Assembly (NCBI RefSeq): GCF_002086285.1 | Contig: NZ_MVHU01000017.1 | Span: forward strand, 32,588-96,587 | Source of the DNA: Mycolicibacter kumamotonensis | GTDB taxonomy: Bacteria > Actinomycetota > Actinomycetes > Mycobacteriales > Mycobacteriaceae | Length of the DNA: 64,000 nt | Direction: 5' to 3' | Shown here: positions 1 through 8,917 of the stretch, one piece after another | Numbering within the stretch: the stretch's first letter is position 1 | Layout of the letters: every line of letters starts with the position of its first letter | The notes under the pieces: generated by a model | Seen by the model: only the letters and a program-made list of their open reading frames with translations | Database searches by the model: none | Told to the model about the DNA's origin: nothing | Translations under genes and position numbers: made by a program

Positions 1-1
1 G

Positions 2-694
2 AACCGGCAGGAGGCGTTGATCCAGCTGCTGGCCGACCGGGCGTTCCAGTGGTCGCTCAACGCCGGCGAAGTCATCCAGCGGGTGGTGGAGCGGGACTCG
101 CCCACCTGGTCGCCGCGGTTCGTCGACCACCTGGTCGGCGACCGGATCCACCGCGAGCTGATGGACTTCACCGACAAGGTGCGTCGCAACCCCGATCACG
201 AACTGCGCCGCAGCGCGACGCGTTTCCTGTTCGAGTTCGCCGACGACCTGCAGAACGACCCGGCGACGATCGCCAAGGCCGACGCGGTCAAAGAGCAGCT
301 GATGGCCCGCGAGGAGGTCGCCAACGCGGCGGCGACGGCCTGGCGGACGCTGAAGCGGCTGGTACTCGAGGGCGTCGACGACCCGTCCAGTGCCCTGCGC
401 ACCCGGGTGGCCGCGACGGTGGTCCAGATCGGTGAGTCGTTGCGCGACAACGCCGAGCTTCGCGACAAGGTGGACAACTGGATCGTGCGGGCCGCCCAGC
501 ATCTGGTGGCGCATTACGGGGTGGAGATCACCGCGATCATCACCGAGACCATCGAGCGCTGGGACGCCGCGGAGGCCAGCCGGCGAATCGAATTGCATGT
601 CGGACGCGATCTGCAGTTCATCCGGATCAACGGCACCGTCGTCGGGTCGCTGGCCGGGCTGGCGATCTACGCCATAGCTCAACTTATGTTCTGA
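2..694 (+). CDS. DUF445 family membrane protein (5' truncated)
   Basis: The reading frame is open from the first complete codon of the window, so only the C-terminal ~230 residues are present and the true start lies upstream; an internal TTG at 17 is not a convincing start. The visible part is highly charged and helical and ends in one hydrophobic segment just before the stop (GSLAGLAIYAIAQL). This matches the C-terminal half of DUF445 proteins (Rv0473-like in M. tuberculosis), which are anchored in the membrane by terminal helices and have no established biochemical function. It lies directly upstream of the XRE regulator and hbhA in the same orientation, as in other mycobacteria. Confidence 0.8.
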   Translation, partial: NRQEALIQLLADRAFQWSLNAGEVIQRVVERDSPTWSPRFVDHLVGDRIHRELMDFTDKVRRNPDHELRRSATRFLFEFADDLQNDPATIAKADAVKEQLMAREEVANAAATAWRTLKRLVLEGVDDPSSALRTRVAATVVQIGESLRDNAELRDKVDNWIVRAAQHLVAHYGVEITAIITETIERWDAAEASRRIELHVGRDLQFIRINGTVVGSLAGLAIYAIAQLMF

Positions 695-704
695 CCTGCG
701 CTAG

Positions 705-740
705 CTAGTGCTTGCAAAAGTTAGCACTAGGTCGTATCGT
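705..740 (+). promoter_or_regulatory. Promoter of the XRE-hbhA unit with overlapping perfect palindrome
   Basis: A perfect 8-bp inverted repeat, CTAGTGCT (705-712) and AGCACTAG (723-730), is separated by 10 bp. It overlaps a SigA-like promoter: -35 TTGCAA (712-717), 17-bp spacer, -10 TATCGT (735-740). The start codon of the XRE regulator is 41 bp downstream. An operator lying between -35 and -10 would give repression, and the nearest candidate repressor is the XRE protein encoded next. Autoregulation is inference. Confidence 0.6.
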
Positions 741-781
741 GGCATCCGTCAGCAGTTGAAAGTCCACGAAAGGGGTCACCG

Positions 782-1174
782 GTGTCGCAGGATGACAAGC
801 TCACCGCAGTGGTCTCCACCGCCGCGGCCGACATCGGCAGCTTCATCCGGGCGCAGCGCGAAGCCGCGCAGGTGTCCATGCGGCAGCTGGCCGACAAGGC
901 CGGTGTCAGCAATCCCTACCTCAGCCAGATCGAGCGCGGATTGCGCAAGCCCTCCGCTGACGTCCTCAACCAGATCGCCAAGGCCCTGCGGGTCTCCGCC
1001 GAGGTGCTCTACGTGCGCGCGGGAATCCTGGAGCCCAGCGAGAAGAGCGAGGTCCGTGACGCCATCATCGCCGATGCGGCGATCACGGAACGACAGAAGC
1101 AGGTTCTGCTCGACATCTACACCTCCTTCGTCCAGCAGAACGAAGCCGACGGTGAGGAGACGACGCCTGCCTGA
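782..1174 (+). CDS. XRE-family HTH transcriptional regulator (Rv0474-like)
   Basis: A 130-residue DNA-binding protein. The central helix-turn-helix of the Cro/C1 type covers roughly residues 20-75, with the motif [20 protein letters not shown] followed by ERGLRKPS, the typical recognition helix and following turn. No ligand-binding domain follows; the C-terminus is short and charged. The GTG start follows a GAAAGGGG Shine-Dalgarno sequence. It sits 59 bp upstream of hbhA in the same direction and probably shares its promoter at 705-740, whose palindrome is the natural candidate binding site. Its target genes cannot be read from the sequence. Confidence 0.88.
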   Translation: MSQDDKLTAVVSTAAADIGSFIRAQREAAQVSMRQLADKAGVSNPYLSQIERGLRKPSADVLNQIAKALRVSAEVLYVRAGILEPSEKSEVRDAIIADAAITERQKQVLLDIYTSFVQQNEADGEETTPA

Positions 1175-1233
1175 TCCCCGATCGTCCTCCTGACAACCAC
1201 ACCCGAAAAACCAATCTGAAAGGAATCCCGAAC

Positions 1234-1863
1234 ATGGCCGAGAACCCGACCATCGAAGAACTGAAGGCCCCCCTGCTCGCCGCGATCGGTGCGGCCGATC
1301 TGGCCCTGGCCACCATGAACGACCTCGTCGCCACCCTGCGCGAGCGCGCCGGTGACGCCCGCGAGGACGCCAGCAGCCGGGTCGAGGAGAGCCGTGCCCG
1401 CCTGAACAAGCTGCAGGAGGAGCTGCCCGAGCAGTTCGCCGAGCTGCGCGAGCGTTTCACCGCCGAGGAGCTGCGCAAGGCCGCCGAGGGCTACGTGGAG
1501 GCCGCCACCGGCCGGTACAACGACCTGGTGGCCCGTGGTGAGGCCGCGCTGGAGCGGCTGCGCAACCAGTCCGGTCTCGACGACGCTTCGGCGCAGGTGG
1601 AGGGCTACGTCGACCACGCCGTCGAGCTGACCCAGGAGGTGCTGGGCAACGTCGCGTCGCAGACCCGCGAGGTCGGTGAGCGCGCCGCCAAGCTGGTCGG
1701 CATCGAGCTGCCCAAGAAGGAGCAGGCCAAGAAGGCCGCTCCGGCTGCCGGGGCCGCCAAGAAGGCTCCGGCGTCGACCGCCGCCAAGAAGACCCCGGCG
1801 AAGAAGGCTGCTGCCAAGCCCGCCGCGAAGAAGGCTCCGGCCAAGAAGGTCACCCAGAAGTAA
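1234..1863 (+). CDS. hbhA: Heparin-binding haemagglutinin HbhA
   Basis: A 209-residue surface adhesin. Residues ~1-160 form a long amphipathic, alpha-helical coiled coil rich in Ala, Glu and Arg. The last ~50 residues are lysine/alanine/proline repeats of the KKAPA, KKAAA and AKKA type that bind sulphated glycans on host epithelial cells and, in the characterised protein, are methylated on lysines. No signal peptide is visible, as in the known family. The ATG is preceded by AAAGGAATCC. It is slightly longer than the ~199-residue M. tuberculosis protein, mainly in the repeat tail. It probably shares a transcript with the XRE regulator and the DUF2516 gene downstream. Confidence 0.95.
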   Translation: MAENPTIEELKAPLLAAIGAADLALATMNDLVATLRERAGDAREDASSRVEESRARLNKLQEELPEQFAELRERFTAEELRKAAEGYVEAATGRYNDLVARGEAALERLRNQSGLDDASAQVEGYVDHAVELTQEVLGNVASQTREVGERAAKLVGIELPKKEQAKKAAPAAGAAKKAPASTAAKKTPAKKAAAKPAAKKAPAKKVTQK

Positions 1864-1906
1864 CCGCAGTTCGACGCCCGGGACGGTACCCGCCTAGGCT
1901 TGCAGC

Positions 1907-2188
1907 GTGTTCGCTATGAGCCTGGTGGGTATCGTCCTCGGCGTTTTGCAGCTCGCCGTGTTCGCAACGTCGGTGTACGCGTTCGTGCACGCCGCCATGC
2001 AGCGCTCCGACGCCTACACCGCCGCCGACAAGCTCACCAAGCCGGTGTGGCTGGTGATCCTCGGGGTGTGCGGGCTGCTGGCCTTGGTGCTGCAGGTGAT
2101 GGGGATGGCGATCGCCGCCTGCGCCGCCGGGGTCTACCTGGTGGATGTGCGGCCCAGATTGCTTGAGGTCCAAGGCAAGTCCCACTAG
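1907..2188 (+). CDS. Small DUF2516-type membrane protein (Rv0476-like)
   Basis: A 93-residue protein with three predicted membrane segments at about residues 5-27, 46-63 and 64-83, joined by a short polar loop with the charged stretch [10 protein letters not shown]. The C-terminus (PRLLEVQGK) is polar. The GTG at 1907 is chosen; an in-frame ATG at 1916 is possible. It lies 43 bp after hbhA and 4 bp before the next gene, so co-transcription is likely. Function unknown. Confidence 0.8.
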   Translation: MFAMSLVGIVLGVLQLAVFATSVYAFVHAAMQRSDAYTAADKLTKPVWLVILGVCGLLALVLQVMGMAIAACAAGVYLVDVRPRLLEVQGKSH

Positions 2189-2192
2189 CCCC

Positions 2193-2597
2193 ATGGTCCG
2201 TTCGACTATCAGCGCCATCGGCGTGGTGGCGGCCGTGCTGGCGCCCGCCGCGCCGGCCCGGGCCGACGCCGGGCCTTCGGATTTCGTCGACCGCACCGAG
2301 TGGGTGAGCTACGGGGACCTGTCGAGTCTGCGGGTGTATCCGACTCCGGCCGGCCGGGCCGCGGCCACCCGGTTGGACGCCGCCGAGGGCGAGCAGGCCT
2401 GGCGTGAGGTGCTCGCCGCGGCCCCGGAGGCGGACACCCCGAGCATGCGCGAGCAATTCCTCTGTCACTGGAACTACGCCGAGTTCGCCCGTCCCGGCAA
2501 GACCAGCTGGAACCTCGAGCCGTGGCGTCCCGTCGTCGACGGTGTGACCATGCTCGAGTCCGGCTGCAACCCCGGCGCCGCCGAAGAGGCCTTCTGA
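2193..2597 (+). CDS. Secreted DUF2599-type protein (Rv0477-like)
   Basis: A 134-residue exported protein. The first ~23 residues are a Sec signal peptide ([16 protein letters not shown] with an AxA-type cleavage site, ARA before DAG). The mature part is small and soluble, with Trp-rich motifs ([32 protein letters not shown]) and two cysteines, at CHW and near the end at GCNPG, that could form a disulphide. The ATG at 2193 is chosen because it gives a clean signal peptide, while the upstream extension overlaps the previous gene. Its stop overlaps the ATG of deoC by one base (TGATG), implying translational coupling. Function unknown. Confidence 0.82.
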   Translation: MVRSTISAIGVVAAVLAPAAPARADAGPSDFVDRTEWVSYGDLSSLRVYPTPAGRAAATRLDAAEGEQAWREVLAAAPEADTPSMREQFLCHWNYAEFARPGKTSWNLEPWRPVVDGVTMLESGCNPGAAEEAF

Positions 2598-3298
2598 TGC
2601 CGCCGACGCCCGAGTGCCGGTGGGGCCGTGACCGGGTGGCGAGACTGGTCGACCACACCCTGCTCAAACCCGAGGCGACCGCCGATCAGGTTCTCGCCGT
2701 CGTCGCCGAGGCCGCCGAACTCGGTGTCGCCGCGGTGTGCGTCTCGCCGTCGATGGTGGCCATCGCAGCCTCAGCCGACCTCGTCGATGCCGCCCGCGTC
2801 CCGATCGCCGCGGTGGTGGGCTTCCCGTCCGGCAAGCATCTTCCGGCGGTCAAGGCGCACGAGGCGGCGCTGGCCGTCGCGGCCGGGGCGGCCGAGATCG
2901 ACATGGTCATCGACGTCGGTGCGGCAGTGGCGGACGACTTCGCCGCGGTGGGCGCCGATATCGCCACGGTGCGCGCCGCCGCGCCGCACGCGGTGCTCAA
3001 GGTGATCGTGGAGTCGGCCGCGCTGCTGGAGCTCGGCGGTGCGGCCACCCTGGTGGCGGCCTGCCGCGCCGCCGAAGACGCCGGTGCGGATTTCGTCAAG
3101 ACCTCCACCGGATTTCATCCCTTGGGCGGGGCATCGGTGGCCGCGGTGACGCTGATGGCCGACACCGTCGGAGGGCGGCTCGGGGTCAAAGCCAGCGGCG
3201 GTATCCGCACCGCGGACGATGCGCTGGCGATGCTCGAGGCCGGGGCCACCCGGCTGGGTCTGTCGGGGACCCGCGCAGTGCTGGACGGGCTGGGGTAG
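2597..3298 (+). CDS. deoC: Deoxyribose-phosphate aldolase
   Basis: A 233-residue class I aldolase that splits 2-deoxyribose-5-phosphate into glyceraldehyde-3-phosphate and acetaldehyde in deoxynucleoside salvage. It is a TIM barrel with the family signatures [11 protein letters not shown] near the N-terminus, [26 protein letters not shown] (Schiff-base lysine) and [10 protein letters not shown] (second active-site lysine). The start overlaps the preceding stop. An upstream extension of the frame exists but would run back into the preceding gene. It converges with the DUF2993 genes, with a gap of only three bases. Confidence 0.95.
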   Translation: MPPTPECRWGRDRVARLVDHTLLKPEATADQVLAVVAEAAELGVAAVCVSPSMVAIAASADLVDAARVPIAAVVGFPSGKHLPAVKAHEAALAVAAGAAEIDMVIDVGAAVADDFAAVGADIATVRAAAPHAVLKVIVESAALLELGGAATLVAACRAAEDAGADFVKTSTGFHPLGGASVAAVTLMADTVGGRLGVKASGGIRTADDALAMLEAGATRLGLSGTRAVLDGLG

Positions 3299-3301
3299 CG
3301 C

Positions 3302-4066
3302 TTACAGCCGCGCGAAGCACTGACTCGACGACGACGCCGGGATGGCGGCGTTGCGCGTCGAGAACTTGACCACCACACCGGAATCTGTGACCTGCGAGCT
3401 GTCGATGTGGATCCCCAGCGGAAGATCGCCGGTCACCTTTGCGGTGAGGTCATCCAGGTTGCGCTGCACGGTGTCGGTATCCAGATCGTGGCCGAGCGCT
3501 TCCAGCTCCACCACCTGCAGCTTCAGCCCGTTGTCGACGATCTGCGGCTTGACGGTGGCGCGGTTCAGCAGGCCCTTGAGCTCGACGGTGCCGGCGTCCG
3601 GATCGGTGGTGACCTTGCCGGTGACGATGCTGCCGATCACCGGAACCACGTCTTGAATCGACTCCTTGATGCCGTCCGCCGGCCAGGTGATGGTGCCGTC
3701 CAGCGACCCGATGGTGCCCTTGGAGTCAGCGCTCTTGTGCAGCCGGATGTCGCGGATGTCCAGGTCCAGCTGCATGCCCTTGGCCTTGCGGATCTGGTTG
3801 CCGGCGGTCTGCACCGAGATGTGCGGGTAGTCGCCCCGGAAGTACTGCGCCAGCACCGGCGGATCGGAGGCGAACGACACCGTCGCGGTGTCCTCCGCCT
3901 CGCACTGGACCGCGTCGGCGACCAGGCTCTTGGCCCGGTGCGTGGCATAGAGCTGCCCGCCGAACAGGGCGACCAGCGCCAGGACCAGCACCGCGGACAG
4001 CGCCAGCAGGACCGCCGGCAGGCCGGTAAACCGATGCGAGGGACGCCCTGATCCGAGTGTGCTCAT
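3302..4066 (-). CDS. DUF2993 (LmeA-family) membrane-anchored protein, copy 1
   Basis: A 254-residue protein with a short polar N-terminus, one membrane anchor (about residues 19-42, LLALSAVLVLALVALFGG) and a periplasmic domain of DUF2993/LmeA type. LmeA-family proteins act in the mycobacterial envelope, binding acidic phospholipids and supporting lipomannan maturation. It is clearly paralogous to the next gene upstream: both contain FASDPP/FGVTPP, NQIRKAKGMQ/NQVKDAQQM, DSKGTIG(S/A)L, STRNAAIP and a terminal CFA(R/H)L. The two genes are 9 bp apart and co-oriented, so they look like a tandem duplication of the single Rv0479c-type gene. Confidence 0.82.
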   Translation of the reverse strand: MSTLGSGRPSHRFTGLPAVLLALSAVLVLALVALFGGQLYATHRAKSLVADAVQCEAEDTATVSFASDPPVLAQYFRGDYPHISVQTAGNQIRKAKGMQLDLDIRDIRLHKSADSKGTIGSLDGTITWPADGIKESIQDVVPVIGSIVTGKVTTDPDAGTVELKGLLNRATVKPQIVDNGLKLQVVELEALGHDLDTDTVQRNLDDLTAKVTGDLPLGIHIDSSQVTDSGVVVKFSTRNAAIPASSSSQCFARL

Positions 4067-4075
4067 TACTGCAGG

Positions 4076-5122
4076 CTACAGGTGGGCGAAGCAGGGGTCG
4101 TCGGACTGCGGGATGGCGGCGTTACGAGTCGAAAACCGTGCCACCACACCGTTATCGGTGACCTGGACGCTGTCGGCGTGCAGGCCGAGCGGGTAACGCT
4201 TGGTCAGCTCCCGGGCGAATCGGTCCAGCTCCGGCTGCAGCGTCTCGCGCGGCAGGGTCAGCGCACCCAGCCCGGTGAGCTTCTGCACCTGCAGCGAGAG
4301 CCCACCGTCGACCACCTCCGGCTTGACCACCACGCTGGCCAGGCCGAACGCGCCGCCGAGTTCGACGGTGCCGTCGTTGGCATTGGTCTTCAGATCCGAG
4401 ACCAGGTTGCCCAGGATCGGCACCATCGACTGGACGGTCTCCTTGATCCCGGCCGACGGCCAGGTCAGGGTGGCGTCCAGGGCACCGATGGTGCCCTTGG
4501 AGTCGCCGGTGCCGTGCAGGTCGACGTCGAAGATGTTGAGGTCGGCCGTCATCTGCTGGGCGTCTTTGACCTGGTTGCCCGCGGTGTGGATGGAGATGTT
4601 GGTGTAGTTGCCGGTGAAGTGCTGCCACAGGAACGGCGGCGTCACCCCGAACGACACCTTGGCCTTGTCGTGAACCACGCACTCGGTGGCCTTGGCCACC
4701 TTGTTGTCGGCGATCCGGCGGGCGATCAGCTCGGCGCCGATCAAACCGGCCAGCGCCAGCGCGATCACGGTGACAATGATCAGCACCAGCGCCAATGGGT
4801 CTCGCAGTACGCTGGCCGGCCGCTGCCGGGTGGCGGCGGTGTCGATGACGGTGGTGGGCGCCTCGCCGGCCGGTTCCGGTGCCGGCGGCGGCGCGACCGG
4901 CGGGGGCGCAGCGGACGGTGGGGGCGCAACCTCCGCGGGCGCGCCGGGAATCCGGGTGGTCGGCTCGTCGCGGTGCGGATCGCCGACCGGCATCTGTCGG
5001 GTGGGCGACGCCGACGGCTCGGGTCGAGGCGAAGCTATGCCCTCGGTGGGCTGGTCGGGCTGGCCGCTGGGGCGCGCCCAAGGTGACTGGTCGCCGTGGG
5101 GAGGTCCGGGCGGATTGCTCAC
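4076..5122 (-). CDS. DUF2993 (LmeA-family) membrane-anchored protein, copy 2 (Rv0479c-like)
   Basis: A 348-residue protein with a ~105-residue proline/alanine-rich, disordered cytoplasmic N-terminus (PPPSAAPPPVAPPP), a membrane helix near residues 111-133 (LALVLIIVTVIALALAGLIG) and a C-terminal DUF2993 domain outside the membrane. The length equals that of the M. tuberculosis gene I take as its orthologue. It overlaps the upstream amidohydrolase gene by 4 bp (ATGA), so the two are probably translationally coupled. The long Pro-rich tail is missing in copy 1, so the copies have diverged on the cytoplasmic side while keeping the lipid-binding domain. Confidence 0.85.
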   Translation of the reverse strand: MSNPPGPPHGDQSPWARPSGQPDQPTEGIASPRPEPSASPTRQMPVGDPHRDEPTTRIPGAPAEVAPPPSAAPPPVAPPPAPEPAGEAPTTVIDTAATRQRPASVLRDPLALVLIIVTVIALALAGLIGAELIARRIADNKVAKATECVVHDKAKVSFGVTPPFLWQHFTGNYTNISIHTAGNQVKDAQQMTADLNIFDVDLHGTGDSKGTIGALDATLTWPSAGIKETVQSMVPILGNLVSDLKTNANDGTVELGGAFGLASVVVKPEVVDGGLSLQVQKLTGLGALTLPRETLQPELDRFARELTKRYPLGLHADSVQVTDNGVVARFSTRNAAIPQSDDPCFAHL

Positions 5123-5943
5123 CCGCGCGATTCTGCCTTACCGACCTGAACAAAGTCCGCGCGATTGCTCAACACGGCCAGCGTCCGGCGGGCGGTGGCG
5201 ACCGCCTCGAGGTCGATGTCGCAGACCAGCAGCTGCGGTTCCGGGCCGGCCGATGCTACCGGCTCGCCCCACGGCGAAGCGATCAGGCTGTGGCCCACCC
5301 CGGTCGGCGCGCCCGAGGAACTCGTCGGGTCGTCGGCACCGGGGTAGGCCTGGCCGACGGCGGCGATGTAGCTGGTCGAGTCCAGCGCCCGCGCGCAGGC
5401 CAGCAGTTCCCACTGCCGCAACTTGTCCGGCCCGGCGCCCCACGAGGCGCACACCGCGATCAGTTGGGCACCGCGGTCGGCCAGCTCGGTGTACAGCGCC
5501 GGGAAGCGGATGTCATAGCAGGTGGACAGGCCGACCCCGACGCCGTCGACATCGATCACCACCGGATCGGATCCCGGTGCGACGGTGCGTGATTCGGTGA
5601 AACCGAACGCATCGTAGAGGTGCACCTTGTGATAGTGCGCGTCGGTTGCCGGCCCCGTCGCCAGCAAGGTGTTGGTGACTCGTCCGTCACCGGCGGGGAC
5701 GAACATCCCCGCGACGACGGTCACCCCGGCCCGGGCGGCGATGTCGCGCACCCGGGTGGCCCACGGCCCGTCGAGCGGTTCGGCGATCGGGCCCAGCGGC
5801 ACCCCGAACCGGCACATCGTGGCCTCCGGGAACACCACCAGGCGGGCGCCCTGCGCGGCGGCGCGCTCGGTGTAGTCGGCCACCAACTGCAGGTTGGCGG
5901 CCGGGTCGGTGCCGCTGAGGATCTGCGCACACGCTATCCGCAT
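5119..5943 (-). CDS. Carbon-nitrogen hydrolase (nitrilase superfamily, Rv0480c-like)
   Basis: A 274-residue cytoplasmic amidohydrolase. The Glu-Lys-Cys triad is visible: Glu40 in VVFPEATM, Lys106 in YHKVHLYD and Cys142 in LSTCYDIRFP. The fold and motifs resemble the Nit1/omega-amidase branch, which hydrolyses alpha-keto amides or deaminated glutathione, but the substrate cannot be fixed from motifs alone. Start MRIACAQIL is the usual family start. It is the first gene of a minus-strand pair with the DUF2993 genes (4-bp overlap downstream) and lies 9 bp after the DUF2505 gene, so all four may form one operon. Confidence 0.88.
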   Translation of the reverse strand: MRIACAQILSGTDPAANLQLVADYTERAAAQGARLVVFPEATMCRFGVPLGPIAEPLDGPWATRVRDIAARAGVTVVAGMFVPAGDGRVTNTLLATGPATDAHYHKVHLYDAFGFTESRTVAPGSDPVVIDVDGVGVGLSTCYDIRFPALYTELADRGAQLIAVCASWGAGPDKLRQWELLACARALDSTSYIAAVGQAYPGADDPTSSSGAPTGVGHSLIASPWGEPVASAGPEPQLLVCDIDLEAVATARRTLAVLSNRADFVQVGKAESRG

Positions 5944-5952
5944 GGGTTCAGC

Positions 5953-6486
5953 CTATTCCGGTCGCGCGGTGCCGCCTCGCTGCAGCCATGTCGAGGTGAA
6001 CTGCTGCTCGGCGGTCATCAATTCGCCCAGCTGGGTGCCGATGAAGTTCTCGATCTTGCCGCCTACCAGCGGGATGTCGACCTGTACCGTCGCGGTCAGC
6101 CGCAGCGCGCAGCCGGCTTCCCCCGATTCGGAGGCCGGTTCCAGCACCGCATCCCCGGACAGCTTCGCCGGTGCGCCGACGATCTTGCCGGTGACCTGGG
6201 CGTGTGCCCGCCCGTCGCGGACCGGACGCCACTTCTCGTGGCGCGCCATCTCCAGGTCGCCGGGATGGAACTGGGCGGCCAGCGCCGGCAGCTTGTCGCG
6301 GTGAATGCCCTGGGTGGTGACCACGTCGACGCCGCCGTCGGCGCCGACGGTGATCGAGTCCAGGGTCGCGGTGTCGGCCCCGGAATCGGCCAGCCGGGCC
6401 AGCCAGTACCGCTCGTCGGCGAACGCCGCATAGACCTGCTCGACGCTTCCCGGGTAGTGCTCGGTCAGCGTGAATGTACGCGGCAT
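5953..6486 (-). CDS. DUF2505 (SRPBCC-fold) protein, Rv0481c-like
   Basis: A 177-residue protein beginning with MPRTFTLTEHYPGSVEQVYAAF, a typical SRPBCC/START-like first strand and helix. It continues with DERYWLARLADSGAD and a conserved DLEMARHEKW stretch that marks DUF2505. Members probably bind a hydrophobic ligand in a helix-grip cavity, but none has a defined function to my knowledge. It is divergent from murB with only 26 bp between start codons, so both promoters must overlap or lie within coding sequence. Confidence 0.82.
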   Translation of the reverse strand: MPRTFTLTEHYPGSVEQVYAAFADERYWLARLADSGADTATLDSITVGADGGVDVVTTQGIHRDKLPALAAQFHPGDLEMARHEKWRPVRDGRAHAQVTGKIVGAPAKLSGDAVLEPASESGEAGCALRLTATVQVDIPLVGGKIENFIGTQLGELMTAEQQFTSTWLQRGGTARPE

Positions 6487-6512
6487 AGCTGGTCAGGCTA
6501 CCGTTACCCGCC

Positions 6513-7574
6513 GTGGCCGGTTCCGAGTTCGCGGGCGCGCGTGTCGCCGAGGCGGTGCCGCTGGCGCCGTTGACCACGCTGCGGGTGGGACCGGTCGCGC
6601 AGCGGGTCATCACCTGCACCGATACCGAGCAGATCGTGGCCACCCTGGGCGAACTCGACCGGGCCGGTGTCCGCCCGCTGCTGCTTGCCGGTGGCTCCAA
6701 CGTGGTGATCGCCGACGACCTGACCGATCTGACCGTGGTCCTGCTGGCCAACGACGGCATCGAGATCGACGGCAACGTGCTGCGGGCCCAGGCCGGCGCG
6801 GTCTGGGACGACGTGGTTGCGCGAGCAGTCGCCGCGGGGCTGGGCGGGTTGGAGTGCCTCGCGGGTATCCCCGGCTCGGCCGGCGCGACCCCGGTGCAGA
6901 ACGTCGGGGCCTACGGCGCGGAGGTCGCCGACACCGTGACCCGGGTGCTGCTGCTGGATCGCCGCACCGGCACCGTGCGCTGGACCCCGGGCGCCGAGTT
7001 GAACTTCGGCTACCGCACCAGCGTGCTCAAGTACTCCGATGCGGCGGTGGTGCTGCAAGTGGAGTTCGAACTGGATGCCTCCGGTCGCAGCGCGCCGCTG
7101 CGCTACGGCGAGCTGGCCGCCGCGTTGCACGCCGCCGACGGCGACCGCGCCGACCCGGCAGCCGTGCGTGCCGCCGTGCTCAAATTGCGCTCCGCGAAGG
7201 GTATGGTGCTCGACGCCGATGATCACGACACCTGGAGTGTGGGCTCTTTCTTCACCAATCCGGTTGTGCCGCAAGAGGTGTACCGGAAGATCGCCGAACG
7301 GGAGACCGGACCGGTTCCGCACTGGGACGGCCCCGACGGGGTGAAGTTGGCGGCCGGCTGGCTGGTGGAGCGGTCCGGCTTCGGCAAGGGCTATCCCGGC
7401 GATGAGCAGGCGCCGGTGCGCCTTTCCACCAAGCATGCGCTGGCCCTGACCAACCGGGGCGGGGCCGGCACCGCCGACGTGCTGGAGTTGGCGCGCACCG
7501 TGCGCGACGGGGTGCGTGCGGCGTTCGGCATCACCTTGCACCCCGAGCCGGTGCTGGTCGGCTGCGCACTGTAA
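6513..7574 (+). CDS. murB: UDP-N-acetylenolpyruvoylglucosamine reductase MurB
   Basis: A 353-residue FAD enzyme that reduces UDP-GlcNAc-enolpyruvate to UDP-MurNAc in peptidoglycan synthesis. The FAD-binding region contains [35 protein letters not shown] and NVGAYGAEV. The catalytic serine lies in [10 protein letters not shown], and the C-terminal domain has the [18 protein letters not shown] region. The GTG start at 6513 gives the usual N-terminus (TTLRVGP). A lipoprotein L,D-transpeptidase gene follows, so two cell-wall genes are adjacent. Confidence 0.96.
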   Translation: MAGSEFAGARVAEAVPLAPLTTLRVGPVAQRVITCTDTEQIVATLGELDRAGVRPLLLAGGSNVVIADDLTDLTVVLLANDGIEIDGNVLRAQAGAVWDDVVARAVAAGLGGLECLAGIPGSAGATPVQNVGAYGAEVADTVTRVLLLDRRTGTVRWTPGAELNFGYRTSVLKYSDAAVVLQVEFELDASGRSAPLRYGELAAALHAADGDRADPAAVRAAVLKLRSAKGMVLDADDHDTWSVGSFFTNPVVPQEVYRKIAERETGPVPHWDGPDGVKLAAGWLVERSGFGKGYPGDEQAPVRLSTKHALALTNRGGAGTADVLELARTVRDGVRAAFGITLHPEPVLVGCAL

Positions 7575-7621
7575 CCAACATCGCAGGTGGTCAGGTGGCC
7601 CGGCCGGTATCTTGGGATGGC

Positions 7622-8917
7622 GTGAATGTGAACCGGCGAAAGGCGTTGGCCGCGCTGGCCGCCGGGGTGCTGGCGCCGCAGGCGCTGGCGGGCTGTTTCA
7701 GCCGGGCCGGAGACAGCGCCGACAAGACGCCGCCGGCGGCGCCCGCCCTGAGCTTCGAACCCCCGCTCGGCCAGACCGACGTGCTGCCGACCGCCGGCGT
7801 CGCCGTCACCGTCTCCGACGGCTGGTTTCAGCGGGTGGCGCTGACCAATCCGGCCGGCAAGGTGCTCAGCGGAACCTTCAACCGGGACCGGACCCGCTAC
7901 ACCATCACCGAGCCGCTGGGCTACGACGCCGAATACCGCTGGTCCGGCTCGGTGGTGGGCCATGACGGCAACGCCGTACCGGTCACCGGCACCATCACCA
8001 CGGTGACGCCCGCAGTCGTCGTCGACGGCGGTTTTCAGCTGGCCGACGGGCAGACGGTCGGTGTCGCGGCGCCGGTGATCCTGCAGTTCGACGCGCCGAT
8101 CGGTGACAAGGCGGCGGTCGAGCGGGCCCTGCGGGTCACCACCGAGCCTCCGGTGGAAGGAAGCTGGGCCTGGTTGCCCGACGAGGTGCAGGGCGCCCGG
8201 GTGCACTGGCGCAGTCGCGACTACTTCCCGGCCGGAACCACCGTCCGCGTCGACGCCAAGCTGTACGGCGTGGCCTTCGGTGACGGCGCCTACGGGGCCC
8301 AGGACATGTCGCTGGAGTTCTCCATCGGGCGGCGTCAGGTGGTCAAGGCCGAGGTCTCCTCGCATCGCATCCAGGTGGTCCGCGACGAGGGCGTGATCAT
8401 GGACTTCCCGTGCAGCTACGGCGAAGGCGACCAGCCGCGCAACGTCACCCGCAACGGCATCCACGTGGTCAGCGAGAAGTACGCCGACTTCTACATGTCC
8501 AACCCGGCCGCCGGCTACAGCAATATCCACGAGCGCTGGGCGGTCCGCATCTCCAACAACGGCGAGTTCATCCACGCCAACCCGGCCAGCTCCGGCGCCC
8601 AGGGCAACACCAACGTCACCAACGGCTGCATCAACTTGTCCACCGAGAACGCCGAGCAGTACTTCCACAGCGCGATCTACGGCGACCCGGTCGAGGTGAC
8701 CGGCAGCTCGATCGAGCTGTCCTACGCCGACGGCGACATCTGGGACTGGGCGGTGGACTGGGACACCTGGGTCTCGATGTCGGCGTTGTCGAGTTCCGAA
8801 CCGGCCCGGACCTCACTGCCCAGCACCGCGCCGGCCACCCCGACCGACGCGCCGACGCTGTCGGGCACCCCGACGACGACGCAGCCGCCGGCGTCTACTA
8901 CTCGGCCCGGCGGTTAG
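7622..8917 (+). CDS. lprQ: L,D-transpeptidase lipoprotein (LprQ/LdtMt5-like)
   Basis: A cell-wall cross-linking enzyme that forms 3-3 peptide bridges. With the GTG at 7622 it is 431 residues, starting with an NRRKALAAL signal whose paired arginines resemble a Tat signal and ending at a lipobox LAGC (Cys25), so it should be a lipoprotein. Ig-like domains follow, then a YkuD catalytic domain with the [19 protein letters not shown] histidine region and the catalytic cysteine in [10 protein letters not shown]. The C-terminus is a Thr/Pro-rich tail. The sequence closely resembles M. tuberculosis LprQ (Rv0483) throughout. An upstream in-frame ATG (7595) would spoil the signal peptide. Its stop overlaps the end of the convergent SDR gene by 20 bp. 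Confidence 0.93.
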   Translation: MNVNRRKALAALAAGVLAPQALAGCFSRAGDSADKTPPAAPALSFEPPLGQTDVLPTAGVAVTVSDGWFQRVALTNPAGKVLSGTFNRDRTRYTITEPLGYDAEYRWSGSVVGHDGNAVPVTGTITTVTPAVVVDGGFQLADGQTVGVAAPVILQFDAPIGDKAAVERALRVTTEPPVEGSWAWLPDEVQGARVHWRSRDYFPAGTTVRVDAKLYGVAFGDGAYGAQDMSLEFSIGRRQVVKAEVSSHRIQVVRDEGVIMDFPCSYGEGDQPRNVTRNGIHVVSEKYADFYMSNPAAGYSNIHERWAVRISNNGEFIHANPASSGAQGNTNVTNGCINLSTENAEQYFHSAIYGDPVEVTGSSIELSYADGDIWDWAVDWDTWVSMSALSSSEPARTSLPSTAPATPTDAPTLSGTPTTTQPPASTTRPGG

